From Gammaproteobacteria bacterium (GTDB lineage: Bacteria > Pseudomonadota > Gammaproteobacteria > Eutrophobiales > Eutrophobiaceae), in contig SMWN01000042.1 in assembly GCA_004356415.1 (NCBI GenBank), positions 1 to 8,118 on the forward strand: a stretch of DNA of 8,118 nt, in the 5' to 3' direction. Below the pieces are notes generated by a model, which saw nothing but the letters and a program-made list of their open reading frames with translations, did no database searches and had not been told where the DNA came from. How positions within the stretch are numbered: the first letter of the stretch is position 1; each line of letters opens with the position of its first letter. A program made the translations under genes and the position numbers. This document shows, one piece after another, positions 1 through 6,235 of the stretch.

Positions 1-107
1 ATTGCCTCTTGTTCTGGTGAATCAGTCAATATAATTGGTATAAAAATAACAGCAACCGCGACCAGCACGGTTGCACCAACTAACCGTTCTTTTAATTTTT
101 GTTCCAT
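1..107 (-). CDS. dedD: DedD-like SPOR protein, N-terminal fragment (runs off left edge)
   Basis: Only the first 35 codons are present, starting at the ATG at 105-107. The visible peptide begins MEQKLKERLVGATVLVAVAV and continues into a hydrophobic stretch (about residues 9-27), so it is a short cytoplasmic basic segment followed by one membrane-spanning helix. This closely resembles the start of DedD (MxxxLKxRLVGAxVLVxLAVIFIP). DedD proteins are inner-membrane anchored and carry a periplasmic SPOR domain that binds denuded septal peptidoglycan during division; that domain would lie outside the window. The position directly after folC matches the common gammaproteobacterial order accD-folC-dedD-cvpA-purF. 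The gap to folC is 26 bases and no clear Shine-Dalgarno sequence is visible. The assignment rests on the N-terminus and the context only. Confidence 0.75.
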   Translation of the reverse strand, partial: MEQKLKERLVGATVLVAVAVIFIPIILTDSPEQEA

Positions 108-133
108 AATTATTGATAACTTATATTGATAAT

Positions 134-1399
134 CTAAACACCAAGGTGCTTCATTGCATCACCAACGGTCAGGAAAGACCCGGTAACCACAATACGATCA
201 TGTATCCCCGTTTCATCCTGTAACTTGAGAAAAGCATTGGCCACAGTATCATTCTCTGAAATTGGAACATTTACCCCTAATTCAAGTAATTCATTTTTTA
301 TTGTCTCGCTGTCACTGCCCCGAGGATTTGATATGGTCACCGTGTGCCAATAATCAGCAATTTCTATTAACTCACCCAAAACACTTTTCCGATCCTTATC
401 TTTCAACATCCCTATAATAATATGAGTTTTGCCGCTGTTGGGAAATTGTTTTAAATTATGTACCAGCATCTTCGCCGACTGGTTATTATGTGCCACATCC
501 AGGATAGTTTGTGTCCCTTCGCTCAACATCTGGAACCTGCCGGCAAGGCTGAAATCTTCCAGCCCCTTTGCTATCGCACGATCATCTACCGGCAATCTTG
601 ATTTTAGCGTGTTCAGAACCATCAATACACCAGCAGCATTCTGGATCTGGCAACTGTTATATTGGTCTGGACGAGGCAGGTTTTCATAGATTACTGAATC
701 CCACTGCCATGACCAAATATCATCAGACAACTGGTAATTAAAATCCCGGCCGGGAATGTACAATGTTGCACCAATGGCCTCAGCATATTCCAGCACGGTC
801 ACAGGAGGATGTGGATCAGAACAAACAGCCGGTTTATTCCCACGAAATATACCCGCTTTCTCACGGGCGATGGATTCTCGGTTTGTACCTAGCCACTGCA
901 TATGATCCAGATCAATGCTGGAAATCAAGGCGACATCTGCATCAATACAGTTAACAGCATCAAGCCTTCCACCTAGACCCACTTCAAGTAAGGCGACATT
1001 AATATCAGTATTGTGAAATATATCCAGTGCTGCAAGGGTTCCAAATTCAAAGTAGGTTAAAGAAATGTCTCCTCGTGCACGGTCGATTCTGCTGAATGAC
1101 TCACACAGCATTTCATCCGTGACTTCATCACCATCAAGTTTTATCCGTTCGTTGTAGCGTATTAAATGCGGTGATGTATAGCACCCGGTTTTATATCCTG
1201 AATTTCTGAAGATCGAATCCATCATTGTGACGCTGGAACCCTTACCGTTGGTTCCAGCAACACTGATGACGGTAAAATCGGGATTGAGCAATCCCATATT
1301 TTCAGCAACAGCGCTACACCGGTCCAAACCTAGCTCAATCGCCGTGAAATGTAATTCCTCCTGCCATTCCAGCCACTTCTGTAGATTGTTAAATCTCAT
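134..1399 (-). CDS. folC: Bifunctional folylpolyglutamate synthase / dihydrofolate synthase
   Basis: FolC adds glutamate to dihydropteroate, giving dihydrofolate, and then extends the gamma-glutamyl tail of folates, using ATP in the cytoplasm. The Mur-ligase-like signatures are all present. Numbered from the preferred start, they are the P-loop GTNGKGS at about 49-55, YTSPHL at 74-79, RYNERI at 81-86, EVGLGGRLDAVN at 139-150, SSIDLDHMQWLGT at 160-172 and REKAGI, the site of the family's active lysine, at 179-184. A C-terminal LDVAHN motif follows, with Asn where Pro is usual. The frame stays open up to an ATG at 1442-1444 (436 residues). I prefer the ATG at 1397-1399 (421 residues), because MRFNNLQKWLEWQEELH matches the usual family N-terminus and AGGAAG precedes it (1402-1407). 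The longer start has no Shine-Dalgarno sequence. It follows accD, as in Escherichia coli. Confidence 0.95.
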   Translation of the reverse strand: MRFNNLQKWLEWQEELHFTAIELGLDRCSAVAENMGLLNPDFTVISVAGTNGKGSSVTMMDSIFRNSGYKTGCYTSPHLIRYNERIKLDGDEVTDEMLCESFSRIDRARGDISLTYFEFGTLAALDIFHNTDINVALLEVGLGGRLDAVNCIDADVALISSIDLDHMQWLGTNRESIAREKAGIFRGNKPAVCSDPHPPVTVLEYAEAIGATLYIPGRDFNYQLSDDIWSWQWDSVIYENLPRPDQYNSCQIQNAAGVLMVLNTLKSRLPVDDRAIAKGLEDFSLAGRFQMLSEGTQTILDVAHNNQSAKMLVHNLKQFPNSGKTHIIIGMLKDKDRKSVLGELIEIADYWHTVTISNPRGSDSETIKNELLELGVNVPISENDTVANAFLKLQDETGIHDRIVVTGSFLTVGDAMKHLGV

Positions 1400-1465
1400 C
1401 GCTTCCTGATTGAAGTGACGCTGAGGCATGGATTCTGCATTCATGGCTGATGATTCAGGGTAATT

Positions 1466-2326
1466 TTATGCGGCCTGGTAGTTCAGGATAGACAGTATAG
1501 AAGATATCCTTTCACGCATCTCCCTTCTATCCATGATCATATCTACATCACCATGTTCAAGAAGAAATTCACTTTTTTGGAAACCCTCAGGCAACGTTTC
1601 TCGTACAGTCTGTTCGATCACCCTGGGTCCTGCAAATCCTATCAATGCCCTGGGTTCTGCAATATTGATATCACCCAGTGATGCAAGACTGGCAGAAACC
1701 CCTCCCATCGTCGGGTTCGTTAATACGGAAATATAGGGTAAGCCCCTGGCAGACAGTTTTGCCAGGGCTGAACTCGTCTTTGCCATTTGCATTAAAGATA
1801 ATATTGCCTCCTGCATACGGGCTCCGCCACTGGCTGAAAAACATACTAGAGGAATACTATTGTCGATGGCTGCTTCTGCAGCGAGAACAAATCGCTCGCC
1901 AACAACTGCCCCCATTGACCCTGCCATAAAATTATATTCGAATGCTGCAACGACCACCGGAATCCCCTTCAATTGTCCCATGATTACGACCAGTGCATCA
2001 TCTTCTTTCGTCTGCTTCTGAGCCTGACTCAGGCGATCTTTATACTTTTTACTGTCACGGAATTTAATTTTATCTACTGGTTTGATCTCACTTCCTATTT
2101 CAACACATGGTTCCGGATCCAGAAAATTTTCGATCCGTGCACGAGCAGCTATACGCATATGGTGAGAACACTTGGGACATACTTCAAGATTCCGCTCCAG
2201 CTCAGCTCGATACAGGACTGCGCTACATTCTTCACATTTAGACCAGACCCCTTCCGGCACTGTGCGTCTGGATGCACCATCTGTTTTAATCCTCGAGGGG
2301 AGTAATTTTGTAAACCAGCTCATCAT
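1466..2326 (-). CDS. accD: Acetyl-CoA carboxylase carboxyltransferase subunit beta
   Basis: AccD pairs with AccA to form the carboxyltransferase that moves the carboxyl group from carboxybiotin (on AccB) to acetyl-CoA, giving malonyl-CoA for fatty-acid synthesis. The 286-residue product has the N-terminal four-cysteine zinc finger of bacterial AccD (Cys31, Cys34, Cys50, Cys53) inside the very conserved stretch VPEGVWSKCEEC...LYRAELERNLEVCPKC. The crotonase-fold core follows, with FSASGGARMQEA at about 163-174, TNPTMGGVSASLASLGD at 203-219 and FAGPRVIEQT at 231-240. Length and motifs are normal. Two ATG codons sit side by side (2324-2326 and 2321-2323). The second gives MSWFTK, closer to the known MSW start, and neither has a clear Shine-Dalgarno sequence. 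It starts 24 bases after trpA and ends 21-66 bases before folC, depending on which folC start is used. Confidence 0.97.
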   Translation of the reverse strand: MMSWFTKLLPSRIKTDGASRRTVPEGVWSKCEECSAVLYRAELERNLEVCPKCSHHMRIAARARIENFLDPEPCVEIGSEIKPVDKIKFRDSKKYKDRLSQAQKQTKEDDALVVIMGQLKGIPVVVAAFEYNFMAGSMGAVVGERFVLAAEAAIDNSIPLVCFSASGGARMQEAILSLMQMAKTSSALAKLSARGLPYISVLTNPTMGGVSASLASLGDINIAEPRALIGFAGPRVIEQTVRETLPEGFQKSEFLLEHGDVDMIMDRREMRERISSILSILNYQAA

Positions 2327-2350
2327 TTTATATTTATAATATGTATTGTT

Positions 2351-3157
2351 TTAAACGGCATCAATTGCATCTCGCATTGTCGAAATATATTCGCTTATTT
2401 TATTCAGCGAATCTGCAGAATCGTCTACCATTTCCCCAACCAGTTCAACAATGGGGCTTCCTACGATAATTGCATCACTCACCTTCGCTACCTTTGCAGC
2501 ACTCTCGGCATCTCTAATTCCGAATCCGACACCAACGGGTAATTTTGACTGTTGTTTAATTGCTCTGACTGACTCCTCTACAGAATTTGTATCCAGTCTA
2601 TTGCTGCCCGTCACACCTTTAAGAGAGACATAATATAGAAATCCACTCGCTGTTTCAGAAATGTATTTCTGTCGCTCGACACTCGTCGTTGGTGCAATTA
2701 AAAAGATCAGGTCAAGCTGATGCTTGACTAAATTTTCTTTAAGTTCACCCGCTTCTTCAGGAGGCATGTCCACAATTATTACGCCATCCACCCCAGCCTC
2801 TGCCGCTGATTTTGCAAAATCTTCATAGCCCATAATTTCAACGGGATTCGAATATCCCATTAATATCACTGGTGTTTGTTGATTATCTTTGCGAAATGAA
2901 GCCACCATATCTATGACGTCGCGCAAAGTTGTACCATGTGCCAATGCTCTTTCGCTGCCTCCTTGAATGGCAGGGCCATCTGCCATGGGATCAGAGAACG
3001 GTACGCCTAATTCAATTAGGTCAGCACCTCCATCAACCAATGCTTTCATCAGGGGGAGGGTGAATCCGGGTTTGGGATCACCTGCGACAATAAAAGGTAT
3101 CAAACCTTTTCGTTTTTTCTCTTGCAGATTTTTAAAACAGTCTGTTATGCGACTCAT
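2351..3157 (-). CDS. trpA: Tryptophan synthase alpha chain
   Basis: TrpA cleaves indole-3-glycerol phosphate to indole and glyceraldehyde 3-phosphate, and passes indole through a tunnel to TrpB in the alpha2-beta2 complex. The 268-residue product is full length. The catalytic pair is visible as Glu49 in LIELGVPFSDP and Asp60 in MADGPAIQGG, at the same numbers as in the Salmonella enzyme. Other TIM-barrel signatures are PFIVAGDP at 21-28, ILMGYSNP at 98-105, GVIIVDMPPEE at 125-135, YYVSLKGVTG at 175-184 (the mobile loop 6 region) and PVGVGFGIRD at 207-216. The ATG at 3155-3157 gives the usual MSRI start, but no close Shine-Dalgarno sequence is seen. Unusually, it does not directly follow trpB: a small gene and a 64-base gap lie between them. 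Confidence 0.97.
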   Translation of the reverse strand: MSRITDCFKNLQEKKRKGLIPFIVAGDPKPGFTLPLMKALVDGGADLIELGVPFSDPMADGPAIQGGSERALAHGTTLRDVIDMVASFRKDNQQTPVILMGYSNPVEIMGYEDFAKSAAEAGVDGVIIVDMPPEEAGELKENLVKHQLDLIFLIAPTTSVERQKYISETASGFLYYVSLKGVTGSNRLDTNSVEESVRAIKQQSKLPVGVGFGIRDAESAAKVAKVSDAIIVGSPIVELVGEMVDDSADSLNKISEYISTMRDAIDAV

Positions 3158-3221
3158 AATACAAAATTAACTATCTCTTTATTATTTTGTTTTGAATGTA
3201 AGATCAGGTTCAAACGGCAGT

Positions 3222-3416
3222 CTAAGGCTTTTTGGCCCCCAGCTTAATTTCCAGAAGTTCCATTGCCATATCTGGCATATCTTCGTAATAATGAGATTCA
3301 TGCGAAGCAAGCCAATGATCCACCTTATCTGTTTTAACTTTCAACAGTTCCGCAACCTCTCTTCTCTCTAACTCGTGTTCAGTTAAAAGTTCAATCAACC
3401 TGTCTCTGTTATTCAT
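3222..3416 (-). CDS. Small helix-turn-helix-like protein encoded between trpB and trpA
   Basis: This is a 64-residue protein of unknown function. About residues 16-36 (ELERREVAELLKVKTDKVDHWL) read as a helix-turn-helix of the XRE/Cro type: a helix with EVAELL, a short turn at KV, then a helix ending in the hydrophobic pair HWL. A second predicted helix, around MPDMAMELLEIKL (47-59), resembles the helix that often follows the motif in small DNA-binding proteins. There is no signal peptide or membrane segment. It looks truly coding: it fills the gap between trpB and trpA, starts 12 bases after the trpB stop, and has the best Shine-Dalgarno sequence in the window. A DNA-binding role is an inference from this pattern, and regulation of trp genes would be speculation. 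It could instead be a small structural or protein-binding factor. Confidence 0.8.
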   Translation of the reverse strand: MNNRDRLIELLTEHELERREVAELLKVKTDKVDHWLASHESHYYEDMPDMAMELLEIKLGAKKP

Positions 3417-3423
3417 GTCAACT

Positions 3424-3429
3424 CTCCTC
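3424..3429 (-). promoter_or_regulatory. Strong ribosome binding site of the small HTH-like gene
   Basis: On the minus strand GAGGAG lies seven bases before the ATG at 3414-3416. Its first G is the last base of the trpB TAG stop codon (3429-3431). It is the best match to the Shine-Dalgarno consensus that I found in the window, and it both supports the gene as real and fixes its start. Its contact with the trpB stop suggests translational coupling. Confidence 0.75.
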
Positions 3430-4628
3430 TACAGGGTTATACCTTCTAATGTAGCGACTATTTGGATATCTTTGTCACCACGACCGGATAGATTCACGAT
3501 AATTATTTCATCCTTCCTCATTTTCAGTGCCAGTTTTGAAGCAAATGCCAGAGCATGACTGGATTCCAATGCTGGCATAATACCCTCAACTTTTGTCAAA
3601 TTATGGAACGCCTGCAAGGCTTCATCATCATTAATGGCAACATACTTCGCACGTCCACTATCTTTTAGCCACGAATGTTCAGGACCCACACCCGGGTAAT
3701 CAAGTCCTGCAGAAATGGAATGTGTTTCTATAATCTGACCATCTTTATCTTCCATTAGATAGGTCCTGTTGCCATGCAAGACCCCTGGTTTGCCTGCATT
3801 CAAAGGCGCAGCATGGCGACCTGTCTCCAAGCCATCACCCCCTGCCTCTACACCGTAAATTGCAACGTCCTTGTCATCAAGAAAAGGATAAAACAGACCA
3901 ATTGCATTTGAGCCACCACCAACACATGCAACCAGGGCAGCTGGCAGACGCCCTGCCTGTTCCAGACATTGTTGTCTTGCTTCGCGCCCAATCACGGTCT
4001 GAAAATCTCTAACCATCACAGGATAGGGATGGGGCCCAGCCACACTTCCAATAATATAAAACGTATCATCGATATTCGTTACCCAATCACGCATAGCCTC
4101 ATTAAGTGCATCCTTCAGGGTCTTTGAACCGGACTCTACAGGCACCACAGTCGCACCTAATAATTTCATGCGAAATACATTGATTGACTGTCTTTTGATA
4201 TCTTCAGAGCCCATATAGACAACACATTCCAGACCAAGTCTGGCTGCTACCGTTGCTGCTGCGACACCATGTTGTCCTGCCCCGGTTTCTGCAATGATTC
4301 TGGTTTTACCCATACGCTTGGCCAACAAAGCCTGACCAACGGTGTTATTTATCTTATGTGCACCCGTATGGTTTAGATCTTCCCTCTTCAGATAGACCTG
4401 GGCACCACCCAGAATCTCTGACCAGCGTCTGGTATGATACAAGGGAGAGGGTCTTCCGACGTAATGATGTAATTCATCATCAAGCTCTGCCAGGAATTCA
4501 GGATCTTTTAAATAGTGTGTATACGCTTCTGTTAATTCTTCCAAAGGTCCCATGAGCGTCTCGGCGACAAACTTTCCACCATATGGTCCGAAATGCCCAT
4601 TTTCATCAGGCAACATATTATTTTGCAT
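3429..4628 (-). CDS. trpB: Tryptophan synthase beta chain
   Basis: TrpB is the PLP enzyme that condenses indole from TrpA with L-serine to give L-tryptophan. From the ATG at 4626-4628 it has 399 residues, close to the usual 397. The PLP lysine is Lys92 in LNHTGAHKINNT. The catalytic glutamate is Glu114 in AETGAGQHGVA. The phosphate-binding loop is GGGSN at 237-241, with GLDYPGVGPEHS at 308-319 and NLSGRGDKD at 379-387. The frame is open further upstream (to 4706), but those codons lie inside trpF and lack family similarity. The chosen start has AGAGG six bases upstream, whereas the in-frame ATG at 4614-4616 has none. The gene overlaps the end of trpF by 11 bases (4618-4628), which points to translational coupling. 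Confidence 0.97.
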   Translation of the reverse strand: MQNNMLPDENGHFGPYGGKFVAETLMGPLEELTEAYTHYLKDPEFLAELDDELHHYVGRPSPLYHTRRWSEILGGAQVYLKREDLNHTGAHKINNTVGQALLAKRMGKTRIIAETGAGQHGVAAATVAARLGLECVVYMGSEDIKRQSINVFRMKLLGATVVPVESGSKTLKDALNEAMRDWVTNIDDTFYIIGSVAGPHPYPVMVRDFQTVIGREARQQCLEQAGRLPAALVACVGGGSNAIGLFYPFLDDKDVAIYGVEAGGDGLETGRHAAPLNAGKPGVLHGNRTYLMEDKDGQIIETHSISAGLDYPGVGPEHSWLKDSGRAKYVAINDDEALQAFHNLTKVEGIMPALESSHALAFASKLALKMRKDEIIIVNLSGRGDKDIQIVATLEGITL

Positions 4629-5310
4629 GCACAACCTCTTGTATGAATTCTTCCATCTTCGCAGCATCCTTGATCCCTTTCTCAATTTCAACGCCGCCGC
4701 TGACATCTACAGCGTAGGGTGAAACTTTTGATATTGCGTCAGCCACATTCCCGGCTGTTAATCCTCCAGCCAGTATTATTCGTTTATTTAAATTAGAAGG
4801 CACACATGACCAATCAAAAGTCTTTCCTGTGCCCCCCTGGGTTCCCTCAACAAAACTATCAAGCAATAAAGCGCTCGCATCAAAATAATCACCACTTATC
4901 TGAAGCAGATCCACATCATTATGCATCCTGACTGCTTTGATATACGGCCAACCATAACTTCGACATTCTTCCGGTGTTTCCTCTCCATGAAACTGAAGTA
5001 TGTCCACAGGTACCAGGTCTAAAACTGATCTGATTTCTTCATCTAATGCATTCACAAACAAGGCCACCTTGGTGATAAAAGGCGGCAGTTTTTCCACAAT
5101 ATCAGCTGCTTTCTCTTTCTTGATGTATCGTGGGCTTTTTTCATAAAACACAAATCCAATGGCATCTGCACCTGCATCAACTGCAGAGATAGCATCTTCA
5201 ATGCGAGTGATTCCGCATACCTTGACTCTGGTACGTTTGATGTGATTTTTTGGAGTATTTTCTAACAATGAGATAAATCTATGTCCAGAAGCAAAACTAG
5301 CGATGTCCAA
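4618..5310 (-). CDS. trpF: Phosphoribosylanthranilate isomerase
   Basis: TrpF converts N-(5-phosphoribosyl)anthranilate to the carboxyphenylamino-deoxyribulose phosphate by an Amadori rearrangement, the third step of tryptophan synthesis. This is the monofunctional form, not fused to TrpC. Counting 230 residues from the first possible start, the general base is Cys32 in RVKVCGITR and the general acid Asp151 in LLLDSF. FVFYEKSPRYI at 53-63, LQFHGEE at 105-111, GGTGKTFDW at 159-167, LAGGLT at 180-185 and DVSGGVE at 202-208 complete the TIM-barrel signatures. The start is uncertain. There is no ATG or GTG between the truA stop and the conserved domain, only TTG at 5308-5310 and TTG at 5266-5268. 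The first lies six bases after the truA stop, suggesting reinitiation. Either gives 14-28 extra residues before the conserved RVKVCG. Confidence 0.94.
   Translation of the reverse strand: MDIASFASGHRFISLLENTPKNHIKRTRVKVCGITRIEDAISAVDAGADAIGFVFYEKSPRYIKKEKAADIVEKLPPFITKVALFVNALDEEIRSVLDLVPVDILQFHGEETPEECRSYGWPYIKAVRMHNDVDLLQISGDYFDASALLLDSFVEGTQGGTGKTFDWSCVPSNLNKRIILAGGLTAGNVADAISKVSPYAVDVSGGVEIEKGIKDAAKMEEFIQEVVHAK
4635..4639 (-). promoter_or_regulatory. Ribosome binding site of trpB, inside trpF
   Basis: Minus-strand AGAGG ends six bases before the ATG at 4626-4628. It lies within the last codons of trpF. This site decides the trpB start in favour of 4628 over the upstream open frame (to 4706) and over the ATG at 4616. 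Confidence 0.65.
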
Positions 5311-5316
5311 AATAAC

Positions 5317-6132
5317 TTATAACAGGAATGAGCATTGTACCGTGGTAATGGCGGGTATGGCACATTGTGGATGAACAGGCATTGGAATTCCATACTTTTC
5401 TGGGTATTGAATCATCGCCAGATACAGGCCGTCTGGTGTGGCTGTTTTTGCTGCTTTTGTCCTATCTTTCAATGCCAAAACTTCGGCTGCCCACGAAATA
5501 TCGGCTTGACCACTGCCTATTTCTAACAACACACCAACGATATTTCTTACCATGTGGTGTAAAAAAGCGATCGCCTTGATTTCTAACACGACATAATCAT
5601 CAACCCTGCTTATATCCAGGCTTCTCACATCACGAATCGGACTATTGGCCTGACATGCAACGGCTCGAAATGATGTAAAATCGTGTTCACCAATCAGCGA
5701 CTCAGCAGCCAGTTGCATTCGATTTTCATCCAGGGGCTGGCACTCCCAGCTTACTTTGCCATATTGCAAGCCCGGTCGAGATCGCCTGTTTAAAATGATA
5801 TATCTGTACGTTCTCATGGTAACGGAGAAACGGGCATGAAAATCATCATCTACCTCTTTGGCCCAGAGGATGCTGATATCATCAGGAAGATTCACATTAG
5901 TACCAACAACCCATGAATACATCTTACGTTCGGCTTCAGTCTCAAAATGAACAACCTGGTGTAGGGCATGGACTCCAGTATCTGTCCGACCTGCACAATA
6001 AATTTTTATATGTTGATCAGCTATTTTTGACAGTGCGTCTTCTACATTTTCCTGAATACTACCGGGGATATCCTGTCGTTGCCATCCACAATACTGAGTC
6101 CCGCAGTATTCAATACCAAGCGCTATTTTCAT
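5317..6132 (-). CDS. truA: tRNA pseudouridine(38-40) synthase TruA
   Basis: TruA isomerises uridines 38, 39 and 40 in the anticodon stem-loop of many tRNAs to pseudouridine. The 271-residue product has the family features. The N-terminal IEYCGTQYCGWQRQ is the usual YDGxxYxGWQ motif with Cys in place of Asp. The catalytic Asp51 sits in AGRTDTGVHALHQVVHF, DFHARFS is at 97-103 with RTYRY at 107-111, EHDFTSFRA is at 149-157, and FLHHMVRNIVG is at 190-200. After the last conserved segment (DGLYLAMIQYP) there is a tail of about 27 residues without clear similarity. The ATG at 6130-6132 has only a weak GGTG upstream. It follows a fimV-terminating hairpin and ends six bases before the likely trpF start. 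The order fimV-truA-trpF is common in gammaproteobacteria. Confidence 0.96.
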   Translation of the reverse strand: MKIALGIEYCGTQYCGWQRQDIPGSIQENVEDALSKIADQHIKIYCAGRTDTGVHALHQVVHFETEAERKMYSWVVGTNVNLPDDISILWAKEVDDDFHARFSVTMRTYRYIILNRRSRPGLQYGKVSWECQPLDENRMQLAAESLIGEHDFTSFRAVACQANSPIRDVRSLDISRVDDYVVLEIKAIAFLHHMVRNIVGVLLEIGSGQADISWAAEVLALKDRTKAAKTATPDGLYLAMIQYPEKYGIPMPVHPQCAIPAITTVQCSFLL

Positions 6133-6153
6133 GAATTACACCGCAGAATAAAG

Positions 6154-6198
6154 AAAAGCAAAAACAAAAACAGGAATACTACACTGGTAATATTCCTG
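6154..6198 (-). terminator. Intrinsic (Rho-independent) terminator after fimV
   Basis: Read on the minus strand, CAGGAATA (6198-6191) pairs with TATTCCTG (6178-6171). A U-G wobble and the inner pairs TAC/GTA extend it to a 12-base-pair stem with the four-base loop CAGT. The stem base CCTG is followed at once by TTTTTGTTTTTGCTTTTC (6170-6153). A stem with a G+C-containing base, a tight loop and a long T tract is the standard intrinsic terminator layout. It lies 37 bases after the fimV stop, so it should end the fimV transcript. Only about 20 bases separate its T tract from the truA ATG. Confidence 0.85.
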
Positions 6199-6235
6199 CA
6201 TGTGCTGCTAAACGATTTGCTCGACAAATAAACTT

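Noticed and set aside
1973..2305. Plus-strand open frame of 110 codons opposite accD
   Set aside because: It lies wholly inside the strongly conserved accD gene and has no recognisable features.
4629..4706. Upstream extension of trpB by 26 codons
   Set aside because: These codons overlap trpF in another frame, have no TrpB similarity, and the 4628 ATG has a good ribosome binding site and the family's usual N-terminus.
4618..6132. Search for a trp leader peptide, attenuator or TrpR operator before trpF
   Set aside because: Only six bases separate truA and the likely trpF start, with no Trp-codon-rich leader, no alternative hairpins with a T tract and no operator-like palindrome that I could see.
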